From Pseudomonadales bacterium (lineage in GTDB: Bacteria > Pseudomonadota > Gammaproteobacteria > Pseudomonadales > Ketobacteraceae), in NCBI GenBank assembly GCA_022361455.1, contig JAKSAW010000687.1:1-37382 (forward strand): 37,382 nucleotides of DNA, written 5' to 3'. The position numbers and the translations under genes were made by a program. Below the pieces are notes generated by a model that saw only the letters and a list, made by a program, of their open reading frames with translations, did not search any database and had not been told where the DNA came from. Shown piece after piece: positions 17,333 to 25,025 of the stretch (position 1 is the stretch's first letter; every line of letters starts with the position of its first letter).

Positions 17333-18526
17333 ATGTTAATTGCCCCACCAGCCGATAACGAATCAGGTCGTATCGAGGCCCTGCTAAACCATCAGATTTT
17401 GGATACGTCTCCGGAACAGGGCTACGATGATATTACCGCTATCGCGGCAGAAATATGCCAAACGCCTATTTCATTGGTAAGTCTTGTAGATACGGATCGC
17501 CAATGGTTTAAATCACGCGTGGGTTTGGATGCAACTGAAACACCCCGAGACTTGGCATTTTGTGCACATGCCATTTTGCAAGAAGGTTTGCTCATTGTTG
17601 AAGATACTTTGGAAGATGAGCGCTTTAGCGATAATCCATTAGTAACCGAAGATCCTAAGATACGTTTCTATGCCGGAGCACCACTCGTCACTCATGACGG
17701 CTATGCGTTAGGTACACTTTGTGTGATTGATCGTGAGCCACGCACCATGACTCAAGGCCAGAAAGAAACATTAGCGGCATTAGCAAGACAGGTCGTCAGT
17801 CAGTTAGAGCTGCGTATGCATGCGATAAAACTGCAGAAAGCTAATAAATTGCGTGACCATATATTGTCGATGCTATCAAATAATTTGATGTCCGCATTTA
17901 ATTCCATCAATGGCTTCGGTCATATTCTTTCGCAGCGACTGGACAAATTAACCGGCGAGCAAATTAGAGAGATAGCACGTGATATCGAAGGTGCTGGCGA
18001 GAATGCTCATCAGGAATTGCGAAACATCATTGAATGGACCCAACAGAAAGACAATGAGAAAATTACCAAGAAGCAATGGCTTGATGTTAATAGTGCTTGT
18101 GAACAGGTCATCCAAATATTGTCCAAACAAGCACATAATAAGAACGTAACCATTCAACTCCACTGTCCCGATGCGTTAGGTATTCATACCAATCCCAGCA
18201 TATTGCATTCCGTTTTGCTGCACCTGATAGGTAATGCAGTCAAGTTTTCATATGAAGATAAACCCGTTATTGTGAATGTGGTTAAACAAGGTGATCAAGT
18301 CAGCGTGAGCGTGGTTGATCAGGGTGTCGGAATGTCCCAAGAAACCTTGTCTAAGCTGTTTAAATCGCAAGAGGCATTTTGTAGCAAGGGTACCTCTGGA
18401 GAAACGGGGGCTGGTGTTGGTCATCTGTTGGTGAAAGATTTTGTATCTTCGTTGGGTGGAAATATTGTGGCTACCTCCATAGAAGGGGAAGGCAGTGAGG
18501 TAGGTTTTACACTCCCTTGTTCTTAG
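17333..18526 (+). CDS. GAF-domain sensor histidine-kinase-like protein lacking the phosphoacceptor His
   Basis: A 397-aa soluble protein. Residues about 10-160 form a GAF domain of the type common in cytoplasmic sensor kinases (SLVSLVDTDRQWFKSR, APLVTHDGYALGTLCVID). A dimerisation helix and a GHKL ATPase domain follow, with N box LIGNAVKFS, G1 DQGVGMS and G2 GAGVGHLL, ending in FTLPCS. Where kinases have AHDL-x-SPFN, this protein has SNNLMSAFN (182-190), so the His is Asn183. ATP binding looks intact but autophosphorylation at the usual site should be impossible. No membrane segment. It overlaps the next ORF and is probably cotranscribed with the acetate kinase fusion gene. Confidence 0.85.
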   Translation: MLIAPPADNESGRIEALLNHQILDTSPEQGYDDITAIAAEICQTPISLVSLVDTDRQWFKSRVGLDATETPRDLAFCAHAILQEGLLIVEDTLEDERFSDNPLVTEDPKIRFYAGAPLVTHDGYALGTLCVIDREPRTMTQGQKETLAALARQVVSQLELRMHAIKLQKANKLRDHILSMLSNNLMSAFNSINGFGHILSQRLDKLTGEQIREIARDIEGAGENAHQELRNIIEWTQQKDNEKITKKQWLDVNSACEQVIQILSKQAHNKNVTIQLHCPDALGIHTNPSILHSVLLHLIGNAVKFSYEDKPVIVNVVKQGDQVSVSVVDQGVGMSQETLSKLFKSQEAFCSKGTSGETGAGVGHLLVKDFVSSLGGNIVATSIEGEGSEVGFTLPCS

Positions 18527-18939
18527 TGGCTGATGATTGGTACGAAACCGTCATAGCGTTGAATTGCGATACATCTAAGATTCCAGATTTTCAACTCAGC
18601 GAAGAGAATGACTTCAGTACCATTGGTGGTCTGTTTGGCTATCAAAGTATTGATTTTGTTGGTCACGATGAGTTCAATAACCGCTATCTTCTCAGGGGCA
18701 AGGATGAGCACCTTATCCGAGACTACTTTTTGTCTGGGCCTTTAGAGTATTTTGAAAATAATACTGGCATAGTGCTTGAGGTTTTTCAGGGAAAAATGGT
18801 CTTTATAACCTCTAAAAGAGTTGCGCCCTCTAACTATAAAGACACTATCAGTGATACATTCAGTATTTATAGAAAGCTAATTGCTGACGCAGATAGCTTG
18901 GAGAATTCTGTCAGTAAACACGCCGTGCTTGACGACTAA
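18517..18939 (+). CDS. Uncharacterised protein, probably the C-terminal part of a longer family
   Basis: The frame overlaps the end of the GAF-kinase gene by 10 bp if it starts at TTG 18517; GTG at 18526 is the alternative. Neither has a clear ribosome-binding site, so reinitiation after the upstream stop would be needed. The sequence KIPDFQLSEEN, then FGYQSIDFVGHDEFNNRYLLRG, resembles the C-terminal soluble part of larger uncharacterised proteobacterial proteins whose N-terminal section carries membrane helices, missing here. It may be a truncated gene or a free-standing domain. Its stop overlaps the Shine-Dalgarno of the AckA-PduL gene. Function unknown. Confidence 0.55.
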   Translation: MFLVADDWYETVIALNCDTSKIPDFQLSEENDFSTIGGLFGYQSIDFVGHDEFNNRYLLRGKDEHLIRDYFLSGPLEYFENNTGIVLEVFQGKMVFITSKRVAPSNYKDTISDTFSIYRKLIADADSLENSVSKHAVLDD

Positions 18940-18951
18940 AGGAGAACAGAT

Positions 18952-20709
18952 TTGCGCATTCTTGTTATCAATTGTGGATCATCCAGCATTAAATATCAGG
19001 TGATCGATGCTCTTAACGAACATTGCTTGTTGAAAGAGACCATTGAGAAGGTAGGCGAAGAGGTAACTATTGATAAAGCCTTAGAGCAAGTAGTTGCCGC
19101 GGTTACAGATCAAACCATAGATGCCGTTGGCCACCGAGTAGTTCATGGTGGAGATGAGTTTTCCGATGCAACGTTGATAGATGATGATGTCGTTAATCGC
19201 ATAGAAAAATGGACAAGCCTCGCACCTTTGCATAATCCATTTAATCTGCAGGGTATCGCGGTAGCAAGAAAGCTATTTCCCAATATTCCCCATGTGGCGG
19301 TTTTTGATACGGCATTTCATGCTCGTATGCCGCGTCGAGCTTCTACTTATGCCATCGACAAGCAGCTCGCTGAACAACACAAAATTAAGCGCTATGGTTT
19401 TCATGGTACTTCACATAATTATGTGGCCCATAAGGCCGCTGCATTTTTACAAAGGCCGCTTGCTGAGCTAAGAATCATTTCATTGCACTTGGGTAACGGT
19501 GCCAGTACTTGTGCGGTGGAGATGGGGCATTCCACTGAAACAAGTATGGGGATGACACCTTTGGAAGGCTTGGTAATGGGTACCCGGGCAGGGGACCTTG
19601 ATGCAGGCGTCGTTCTACATTTGCAGCGCGAAGCTAACCTCGGTGTTGATGAAGTGGATCAACTGCTCAATCGCAACAGTGGTTTAAAAGGATTATCCGG
19701 AATAGGTAATGACCTTCGTGATATCGAAGCAGCAGCTGCTGAGGGTGATGACAATGCCCGGGCGGCAATTGCTAGTTTTGCCCATCGAGTGCGAAAATAT
19801 ATTGGAGCATATGCGTCAACCATGGGTGGTGTGGATGCCATCATCTTAACCGGTGGTATAGGCGAAAATAGCAAAACCATGCGTCGACGGATTATGCAAC
19901 GTTTCGGATTTTTGGGTATTACCCTAGATGAAGATTTAAACCACGATGCTGAAGTCAGTCATGAGCAACCAGTGATATGCATTAGCGAGCCTCATTCTCG
20001 CGTTAAAGTGTTGGTGGTCAAAACCAACGAAGAATTAATGATCGCTAAACAAACTTTGGCCGTGGCACATAAAGATGTGGAGGTTGAAAACCCTGGACCA
20101 ATTCCTATTGCAGTCAGTGCACGCCATATTCATTTGGACAAAGATACGTTTGCCGAGTTGTTTGGTGAAGATGCGGAGTTAGAACACTACAAGGATCTAT
20201 CGCAACCAGGCCAATTTGCGGCTACGCAAAAATTGAATTTAGTAGGGCCTAGAAATCGCATTGACGGGGTGCGTATCTTGGGGCCGCTACGATCCAAAAA
20301 CCAAGTGGAAGTCTCTCGAACGGATGAATTTGTTTTGGGGGTGGATGCCCCAGTAAGAGACTCTGGTCGAGTAAAGGATTCAGCGCCCATGACGTTAGAA
20401 GGTCCAAAAGGCACTGTTCATTTAGAAGAAGGACTCATTTGTGCCCGTCGACACATTCATATGCATACCGATGACGCTAAGCGCTTTGGTGTTAAGCATA
20501 ATGATGAAGTAGAAGTGGCCATCGTGGGTGGACCAAGGGATTTGGTGTTTGGTGATGTATTAATTCGAGTTAGTCCCGGTTATGCTTTGGAAATGCATAT
20601 TGATACTGACGAAGCCAATGCCGCCGAGTTAAGTAAAAATAGCGATGGTCAGTTAGTCTATACCGATGTTTTAGGGGCTAATGCTCAATTAAAGATTAAA
20701 CATACCTAA
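18952..20709 (+). CDS. Fusion of acetate/propionate kinase (AckA) and PduL-type phosphotransacylase
   Basis: A 585-aa two-domain enzyme. Residues 1 to about 373 are acetate kinase: NCGSSSIKYQ (Asn7), GHRVVHGG (Arg62), PLHNP (His94), FDTAFH (Asp119), FHGTSH (His151), GTRAGDLD (Arg212) and GIGENS (Glu305). After a short linker, residues about 382-585 are a PduL-type phosphate acyltransferase, with the zinc-binding SARHIHL (His392, His394) and ARRHIHMH (His501, His503, His505). The two steps interconvert acyl-CoA, acyl phosphate and acetate or propionate plus ATP, so the fusion could channel acyl phosphate. The kinase part is shorter than usual (about 400 aa). Start is TTG with AAAGGAGA at 18938-18945. 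Confidence 0.9.
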   Translation: MRILVINCGSSSIKYQVIDALNEHCLLKETIEKVGEEVTIDKALEQVVAAVTDQTIDAVGHRVVHGGDEFSDATLIDDDVVNRIEKWTSLAPLHNPFNLQGIAVARKLFPNIPHVAVFDTAFHARMPRRASTYAIDKQLAEQHKIKRYGFHGTSHNYVAHKAAAFLQRPLAELRIISLHLGNGASTCAVEMGHSTETSMGMTPLEGLVMGTRAGDLDAGVVLHLQREANLGVDEVDQLLNRNSGLKGLSGIGNDLRDIEAAAAEGDDNARAAIASFAHRVRKYIGAYASTMGGVDAIILTGGIGENSKTMRRRIMQRFGFLGITLDEDLNHDAEVSHEQPVICISEPHSRVKVLVVKTNEELMIAKQTLAVAHKDVEVENPGPIPIAVSARHIHLDKDTFAELFGEDAELEHYKDLSQPGQFAATQKLNLVGPRNRIDGVRILGPLRSKNQVEVSRTDEFVLGVDAPVRDSGRVKDSAPMTLEGPKGTVHLEEGLICARRHIHMHTDDAKRFGVKHNDEVEVAIVGGPRDLVFGDVLIRVSPGYALEMHIDTDEANAAELSKNSDGQLVYTDVLGANAQLKIKHT

Positions 20710-20724
20710 ATAAATGGTTAAAAC

Positions 20725-20919
20725 ATGAGTCAGCTGATACCAGAAAAAACCAAAGATCTTGATGGCTTTAGTGTTACACGCATCCTTCCTAATGCGAATA
20801 AAAGGATGATGGGGCCTTTTATCTTTTTTGATCATATGGGCCCTGCTAATTTTAAGCCAGGTGAAGGTATCGATGTTCGATCACATCCACATATTGGTTT
20901 AGCAACCATTACCATCTAG
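20725..20919 (+). pseudogene. Pirin, N-terminal fragment
   Basis: The first 63 codons match pirin: DGFSVTRILPNANKRMMGPF, IFFDHMGPANF and SHPHIGLATIT, the region holding the first iron-ligand histidines of this cupin. Normal pirins continue for about 220 more residues, but the pirin sequence ends near 20913 and the frame closes at once with TAG. The rest has been deleted, joining it to an inverted nitroreductase fragment. It lies 15 bp after the AckA-PduL stop in the same direction. Confidence 0.85.
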
Positions 20920-21147
20920 CTGGAACCAATCGTTCGATTTGTCGTTCCTAGCAAAGGACTTTTTACCCACAATAAACCCGATAACACTCGCGTTTTTTGC
21001 CCATCGAGCGGCATCGATAAGCCTTTCAAGCTGCTCGTCAGGCATTTGATACTCGCTAAAAGCGCGTGGTGACCAGCGTTCGCTGAATAATTCACTCACT
21101 CCTGGTATGGGTTTATGTTGCGAAAAGTCTGAAGAAGACATGCTCAC
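20899..21147 (-). pseudogene. Nitroreductase-family protein, N-terminal fragment with internal deletion
   Basis: Residues 1-50 match the start of nitroreductase-family proteins (ELFSERWSPRAFSEYQMPDEQLERL then IDAARWA). The family then normally has a segment including NQPWRF before a downstream part like WAKNASVIGFIV; here AARWA runs straight into KNASVIGFIVGKKSF, so about 40-50 residues appear to be missing in frame. After DWFQLD the sequence enters the reversed pirin fragment (junction about 20913/20914) and stops. No catalytic FMN-domain core remains. It lies 10 bp upstream of the gapN-like gene's end, on the same strand. Confidence 0.75.
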
Positions 21148-21157
21148 TCATTAAAAT

Positions 21158-22771
21158 CTAAAGAATAAAATCGGTAGAAAGAAATTGTGATTTTCTTTCG
21201 AGTACGATGCGCTTAATTAGTTTCCGATTAGTTGGGTTTTCTTTCGCGGCGACTAAGGAACGTATAGAGAATGCTCGAAGTGCATCTGATACTGAAAGAG
21301 TGCCTTCGGCAGAGTCTTTGCGACCGGTAAAGGGAAAACTATCAGGTCCCCTTTGGCATTGGCTGTTGATATTGACTCGGCTAACTTGATTGACAAGTGG
21401 ATCTATCAAAGTTGCTAGAGTATCGGGATCTTCACCAAACAAGCTCACCTGCTGGCCGTAGTTTGATTGGGTGATATAGTTCATGGGTTCGCTAATGTCT
21501 GAAAATTCCGCTACAGGAACAATAGGCCCAAACTGTTCCTCGGTGTAAAGGCGCATATGCGCATTAACGGGGAAAACCACTGCGGGATGCATGGCATTAA
21601 AGGAAACCTGTCCACCCTTTTGATTAATAATGGTGGCGCCGCCTTTTTTTGCATCCTCTAATAATTCGTTTAAGTAATCGATCTTGCCTGGTTCAGGTAA
21701 TGGTGTAATTTGTGCCTCTTTATCCCAAGGTGCACCAAGGATTAGCTTATCGACTTTTTCAGTTAATCGTTGTAGAAAGGTCTCTCTAATCGCTTCATGT
21801 ACAAACAGTAGCTTTAATGCGGTACAACGTTGTCCATTATAGGAAAGCGCTCCTAACAAACATTCATTGACACTGTGTTCAAGATCCGCGTCTGGTAACA
21901 CGATGGCAACATTTTTCGCCTCCAATCCTAAAACACATCTCAGGCGATGAGGCTTTGGGTGCTGATGTTTTAAAATATCAGCCACCCGACTAGAGCCAAT
22001 AAAGGCCAGAACGTCCACTTTGCCGGAGGCCATTAAAGGCCCTATCACTTCAGATCCATCACCATATACTGTGTTGACCACGCCAGGTGGAAAAGCGGAT
22101 CGAAAGGCTTCTAATAATGGATGATGTAGTAAAACCCCTAACTTTGGCGGCTTGAAAATCACAGCATTACCCATAATAAGGGCAGGAATAAGTGTGGTAA
22201 AAGTTTCATTTAGGGGATAGTTGAATGGGCCCATACAGAGCACAACGCCAAGGGGTGAACGTCTGATTTGTCCAATCACTTGTTGTTCAATAACGAATCG
22301 AGAACTTATGCGATCAAGGTCTTTAAGGGCGTCAATGGTTGCGTCAATATAGTCGATGGTACGATCGAATTCTTTTTCTGCATCTGCAAAGGTTTTGCCA
22401 ATTTCCCACATTAATAGAGCGACAACTTCCTGTTTGGCTTCCTTTATTTTATAGGTGAACACTTCAATACACTTGATGCGCTCTTCTACTGACATTCTTG
22501 GCCAAATCCCACGTCCACAATTGTAAGCCTGACATGCGGCATCGAGAACTTCGGTGGCTTCAGTTTCAGTTAACAGCGGGTAATAACCGATAGTAAGTGA
22601 AGCTGTTTCTGTTTGTGCATCTGACTGAGATGCTATCGTTACGGGACTTTGTACCGCTTGAAGATCTCCCTGCCAGGTTTTTAGTTCTCCATTACACAGA
22701 TAAGTATTTTGCCGGATTGGAAATTGCAATCTATAAGCTACTGGGATGGAATCCTCTAATTCGATTGTCAT
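21158..22771 (-). CDS. gapN: NADP-dependent glyceraldehyde-3-phosphate dehydrogenase (GapN)-like aldehyde dehydrogenase
   Basis: A 537-aa aldehyde dehydrogenase. Catalytic residues are visible: Asn184 in GPFNYP, Glu284 in LGLEAKN and Cys316 in NGQRCTALK. The AYNCGRGIWPRMSVEERI start and the overall layout resemble the non-phosphorylating GapN branch, which oxidises glyceraldehyde 3-phosphate to 3-phosphoglycerate with NADP+. The exact substrate should be held at family confidence, since other ALDH branches share these motifs. GAGGAAA precedes the ATG on the leftward strand. The downstream nitroreductase is degraded, so it is now effectively monocistronic. Confidence 0.8.
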   Translation of the reverse strand: MTIELEDSIPVAYRLQFPIRQNTYLCNGELKTWQGDLQAVQSPVTIASQSDAQTETASLTIGYYPLLTETEATEVLDAACQAYNCGRGIWPRMSVEERIKCIEVFTYKIKEAKQEVVALLMWEIGKTFADAEKEFDRTIDYIDATIDALKDLDRISSRFVIEQQVIGQIRRSPLGVVLCMGPFNYPLNETFTTLIPALIMGNAVIFKPPKLGVLLHHPLLEAFRSAFPPGVVNTVYGDGSEVIGPLMASGKVDVLAFIGSSRVADILKHQHPKPHRLRCVLGLEAKNVAIVLPDADLEHSVNECLLGALSYNGQRCTALKLLFVHEAIRETFLQRLTEKVDKLILGAPWDKEAQITPLPEPGKIDYLNELLEDAKKGGATIINQKGGQVSFNAMHPAVVFPVNAHMRLYTEEQFGPIVPVAEFSDISEPMNYITQSNYGQQVSLFGEDPDTLATLIDPLVNQVSRVNINSQCQRGPDSFPFTGRKDSAEGTLSVSDALRAFSIRSLVAAKENPTNRKLIKRIVLERKSQFLSTDFIL

Positions 22772-23112
22772 ATCCGTTGTTTCCTCATGCTCTTTAATGG
22801 TGCGCTTACAGGGTGGCGTTCTTTAATGATATCGTCATAGGGTTGCTTTTTTCTTACTCGATTTGATTTGGCTAACCTTAAGTTATACACAAGTTTTATT
22901 GAACAAATAAATAGCGTTTTTATAGTCGCCCTTTTTGTGTAAGCAGGGCTTTAGGTAACCCAAAACGTTAAGGCCTTTCGGGGGTGTCTTATGGTGCTAT
23001 AAACTTAGTTTTCTTGAGACATTTCTTACATAACTGATAGTGGAACTTGTTTAGAATCCAGAATGCGACTTCAATGAAGTAACAATACCACTATAAAAAT
23101 CAAGGAACGATT
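22772..23112. other. Intergenic region between gapN and a small lipoprotein gene
   Basis: About 340 bp with no credible ORF. Promoters for both neighbours should lie here. I noticed TTGAGA near 23016 as a possible rightward -35, and A+T-rich stretches around 22890-22930, but no dyad, repeat or RNA-like structure stands out. Confidence 0.4.
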
Positions 23113-23478
23113 ATGAAGAAATGGACCTTCCCTCTACTGGCATCTTTGATCACTGCCTGTACCTTCACTCCCTACCTATGGCAACAAGAGCGCGATGGCG
23201 TTTCTGCTGCCCAGATCCACAAAGTAGATGACAATCGGTATTACATCACCAGTTATCGAGGTTTAGAGCTAGAGGTTTTCCAACTTGATAGCGATGGTGA
23301 TTTTCAGCTAAGTTCTGGATGCATCCCTCTAGTTGAGTTATTAAGAGAAGGCGTAAATCAACTCTATGATTATGTGGTACTAGATGATGGTGGCATTATT
23401 GCGCTCGCTGAGCTAGCTGAAAAAGTTGATGGCTCTGATTCTCATCAAAGCAAACTGCTGATAACCCGATACGAATAA
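23113..23478 (+). CDS. Small lipoprotein of unknown function
   Basis: A 121-aa protein with a lipoprotein signal peptide (MKKWTFPLLASLITAC; lipobox ITAC, Cys16). The mature part is mostly beta-strand-like with RYYITSYRGLELEVFQLDSDG and a single later cysteine. I do not recognise a family. AAGGAACG lies just upstream of the ATG. A cupin gene begins 16 bp after the stop and may be cotranscribed. Confidence 0.7.
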   Translation: MKKWTFPLLASLITACTFTPYLWQQERDGVSAAQIHKVDDNRYYITSYRGLELEVFQLDSDGDFQLSSGCIPLVELLREGVNQLYDYVVLDDGGIIALAELAEKVDGSDSHQSKLLITRYE

Positions 23479-23494
23479 TGCTATGCTTTGATTT

Positions 23495-23812
23495 ATGAGC
23501 CAAGGCAATATATTCGATAAAATTCCCGATGATCTTTTGAATGAGCAATTCCAAGATATTATCTCAACTCCGGGTGTGAGAATTGAAAGGATCATTTCAA
23601 AAGGTCATTCCTCTCCACAGAGTGGCTGGTATGACCAGCAGGAAAATGAATGGGTTATCGTTCTTGAAGGTGCTGGTGTTGTGGTATTTGAAGATGGTAG
23701 GGAATTTAAACTGAAGAAAGGCGATTACCTTAATATACCGCAGCATACTAAACACAAGGTGAAGTGGACTGACCCATCGAATATCACTGTTTGGTTGGCA
23801 GTGTTTTATTAG
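23495..23812 (+). CDS. Cupin-domain protein
   Basis: A 105-aa single-domain cupin. The two cupin motifs are visible: GHSSPQSGWYDQQENEWVIV with a histidine and glutamate, then KGDYLNIPQHTKHKV with two histidines, plus the intervening GAGVVVFEDG strand. A bound metal is likely. Single-domain cupins of this size have many roles, so function is not assignable. The Shine-Dalgarno is poor, consistent with coupling to the upstream lipoprotein gene. Confidence 0.82.
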   Translation: MSQGNIFDKIPDDLLNEQFQDIISTPGVRIERIISKGHSSPQSGWYDQQENEWVIVLEGAGVVVFEDGREFKLKKGDYLNIPQHTKHKVKWTDPSNITVWLAVFY

Positions 23813-23846
23813 TATCGAATTTCAGGAAATGATGCAGGTATATTTT

Positions 23847-23874
23847 AAAAGCTGACCGCTGAGGGCCAGCTTTT
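23847..23874. terminator. Terminator after the cupin gene
   Basis: AAAAGCTG (23847-23854) pairs with CAGCTTTT (23867-23874), extended inward by CC/GG across one mismatch. The stem begins with A's and ends with T's, so it can stop transcription from both sides, serving the cupin gene and the small leftward lipoprotein gene. Confidence 0.7.
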
Positions 23875-23881
23875 ACTGCTT

Positions 23882-24007
23882 TTATACTTGTGCAAACCAA
23901 GGTGGGCAGAAACCGTAGCACTCACCATCTTGGGTAACAAGCTTACAACCGCTTAATCCGACTATAGCAACTAAAATTAATGATGCTTTCGCAAGTGACT
24001 TAAACAT
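23882..24007 (-). CDS. 41-aa cysteine-containing small lipoprotein
   Basis: A short leftward ORF with strong translation signals: AAGGAGAG lies a few bases before the ATG. It encodes MFKSLAKASLILVAIVGLSG followed by Cys21, a clean lipoprotein signal with lipobox LSGC. The mature peptide is only 21 residues and carries two more cysteines in an ECYGFCPPWF motif. Its size resembles small entericidin-like or other short lipoproteins, but I do not recognise the family. A bidirectional terminator lies directly downstream. Confidence 0.65.
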   Translation of the reverse strand: MFKSLAKASLILVAIVGLSGCKLVTQDGECYGFCPPWFAQV

Positions 24008-24106
24008 TTTTCTCTCCTTGAATTGTTGTAAGAAAGTTCACTGTAATTAATTTTTAGCTATTTAGCCACCCTAGATTTGATGCTGTTTTTTATAGGTTTA
24101 TCTGTT

Positions 24107-24967
24107 TCAGTCTTCCAACAAGCGCTTTGGATGTTTTCCGTTCACAAAGCCAACAAAAGGTGCGTGAATGCTATAACCAAGTAAGCGTTGAATATGCTCG
24201 CTGCATTGCTTTACAGTCTCTTTGGAAATAGAAAGACTGTAGTTTTCTTGTTGCCTTAGCCAGCTATCGCAATATTGGGCTGTTACGCAAAGCCGGCTAT
24301 TAGCACTGCGATTAGCGCCGCCACCGTGCCATAGGGTGCCTAAAAAGAACAGCATGGAACCGGCCGGCATAACGACGGGAACCTGCGCGGCATCGTCTTG
24401 TGGTTTAGGCTGTTCATTACCCCATTTGTGACTGCCGGGAACCATAACTGTTGCGCCATTTTCTTCAGTAAAATCATCAATGGCAAATATTGTGGCAGCG
24501 CCTAACGGCTTGCGTGGCCTTGGTACATCATAGATGGCATCATCATAATGAAGAGGCTGTTGTGCTTCACCGGGAAGAATATTGATCACCTGTAATTGCG
24601 ATAATAAATAGTTGGGGTTAAACAATTGATCAAGAATGTTCAACACTAAAGGGTGATCAACCAGATCATTACATACAAGTGTCTTCTCGAAGGTTGCATA
24701 AAGTCGCTGTGTTTTAAAGCCTTCAAAATTGTTGCGGCCACTATCATACTCGAACAAAGGCATTACTGTGTCTTTAATCAGTTGGCATTGTTCTTTTGAA
24801 ATGATGTTCTCAACAATAAAATATCCATTGCTCTCAAGCTGCTCTATGTATGGTGTGATCTCAACAGCGTCCATAACTTGCTGAGAGCCAGCGGTAGATT
24901 TGTATTTGTTTGCTAGCTCTTTCTGGGTATATTGATTGATGTCTTCTACAATCACTTTATGCATCAT
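24107..24967 (-). CDS. Phytanoyl-CoA dioxygenase (PhyH) family protein
   Basis: A 286-aa Fe(II)/2-oxoglutarate-dependent dioxygenase. The facial triad is visible: His140 and Asp142 in PLHYDDAIY, and His214 in GTLWHGGGANRS, with Arg220 the probable 2-oxoglutarate anchor. The VPGSHKWG segment is characteristic of PhyH. Family members hydroxylate acyl-CoAs, small lipids or natural products. It is divergent, with only 58 bp between, from an AraC regulator that probably controls it. The beta-oxidation operon beyond that regulator gives a lipid-degradation setting, but the substrate is not determined. Confidence 0.9.
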   Translation of the reverse strand: MMHKVIVEDINQYTQKELANKYKSTAGSQQVMDAVEITPYIEQLESNGYFIVENIISKEQCQLIKDTVMPLFEYDSGRNNFEGFKTQRLYATFEKTLVCNDLVDHPLVLNILDQLFNPNYLLSQLQVINILPGEAQQPLHYDDAIYDVPRPRKPLGAATIFAIDDFTEENGATVMVPGSHKWGNEQPKPQDDAAQVPVVMPAGSMLFFLGTLWHGGGANRSANSRLCVTAQYCDSWLRQQENYSLSISKETVKQCSEHIQRLLGYSIHAPFVGFVNGKHPKRLLED

Positions 24968-25025
24968 GTGCCTCGTTAACTGCCTGTTCTTGTGGAGAAT
25001 GTTAGCAAGTGAGCAGACCTAAACA

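Noticed and set aside
20700..21160. Insertion sequence as cause of the pirin/nitroreductase truncations
   Set aside because: No transposase sequence, terminal inverted repeats or target-site duplication can be seen at the junction; a simple deletion explains it.
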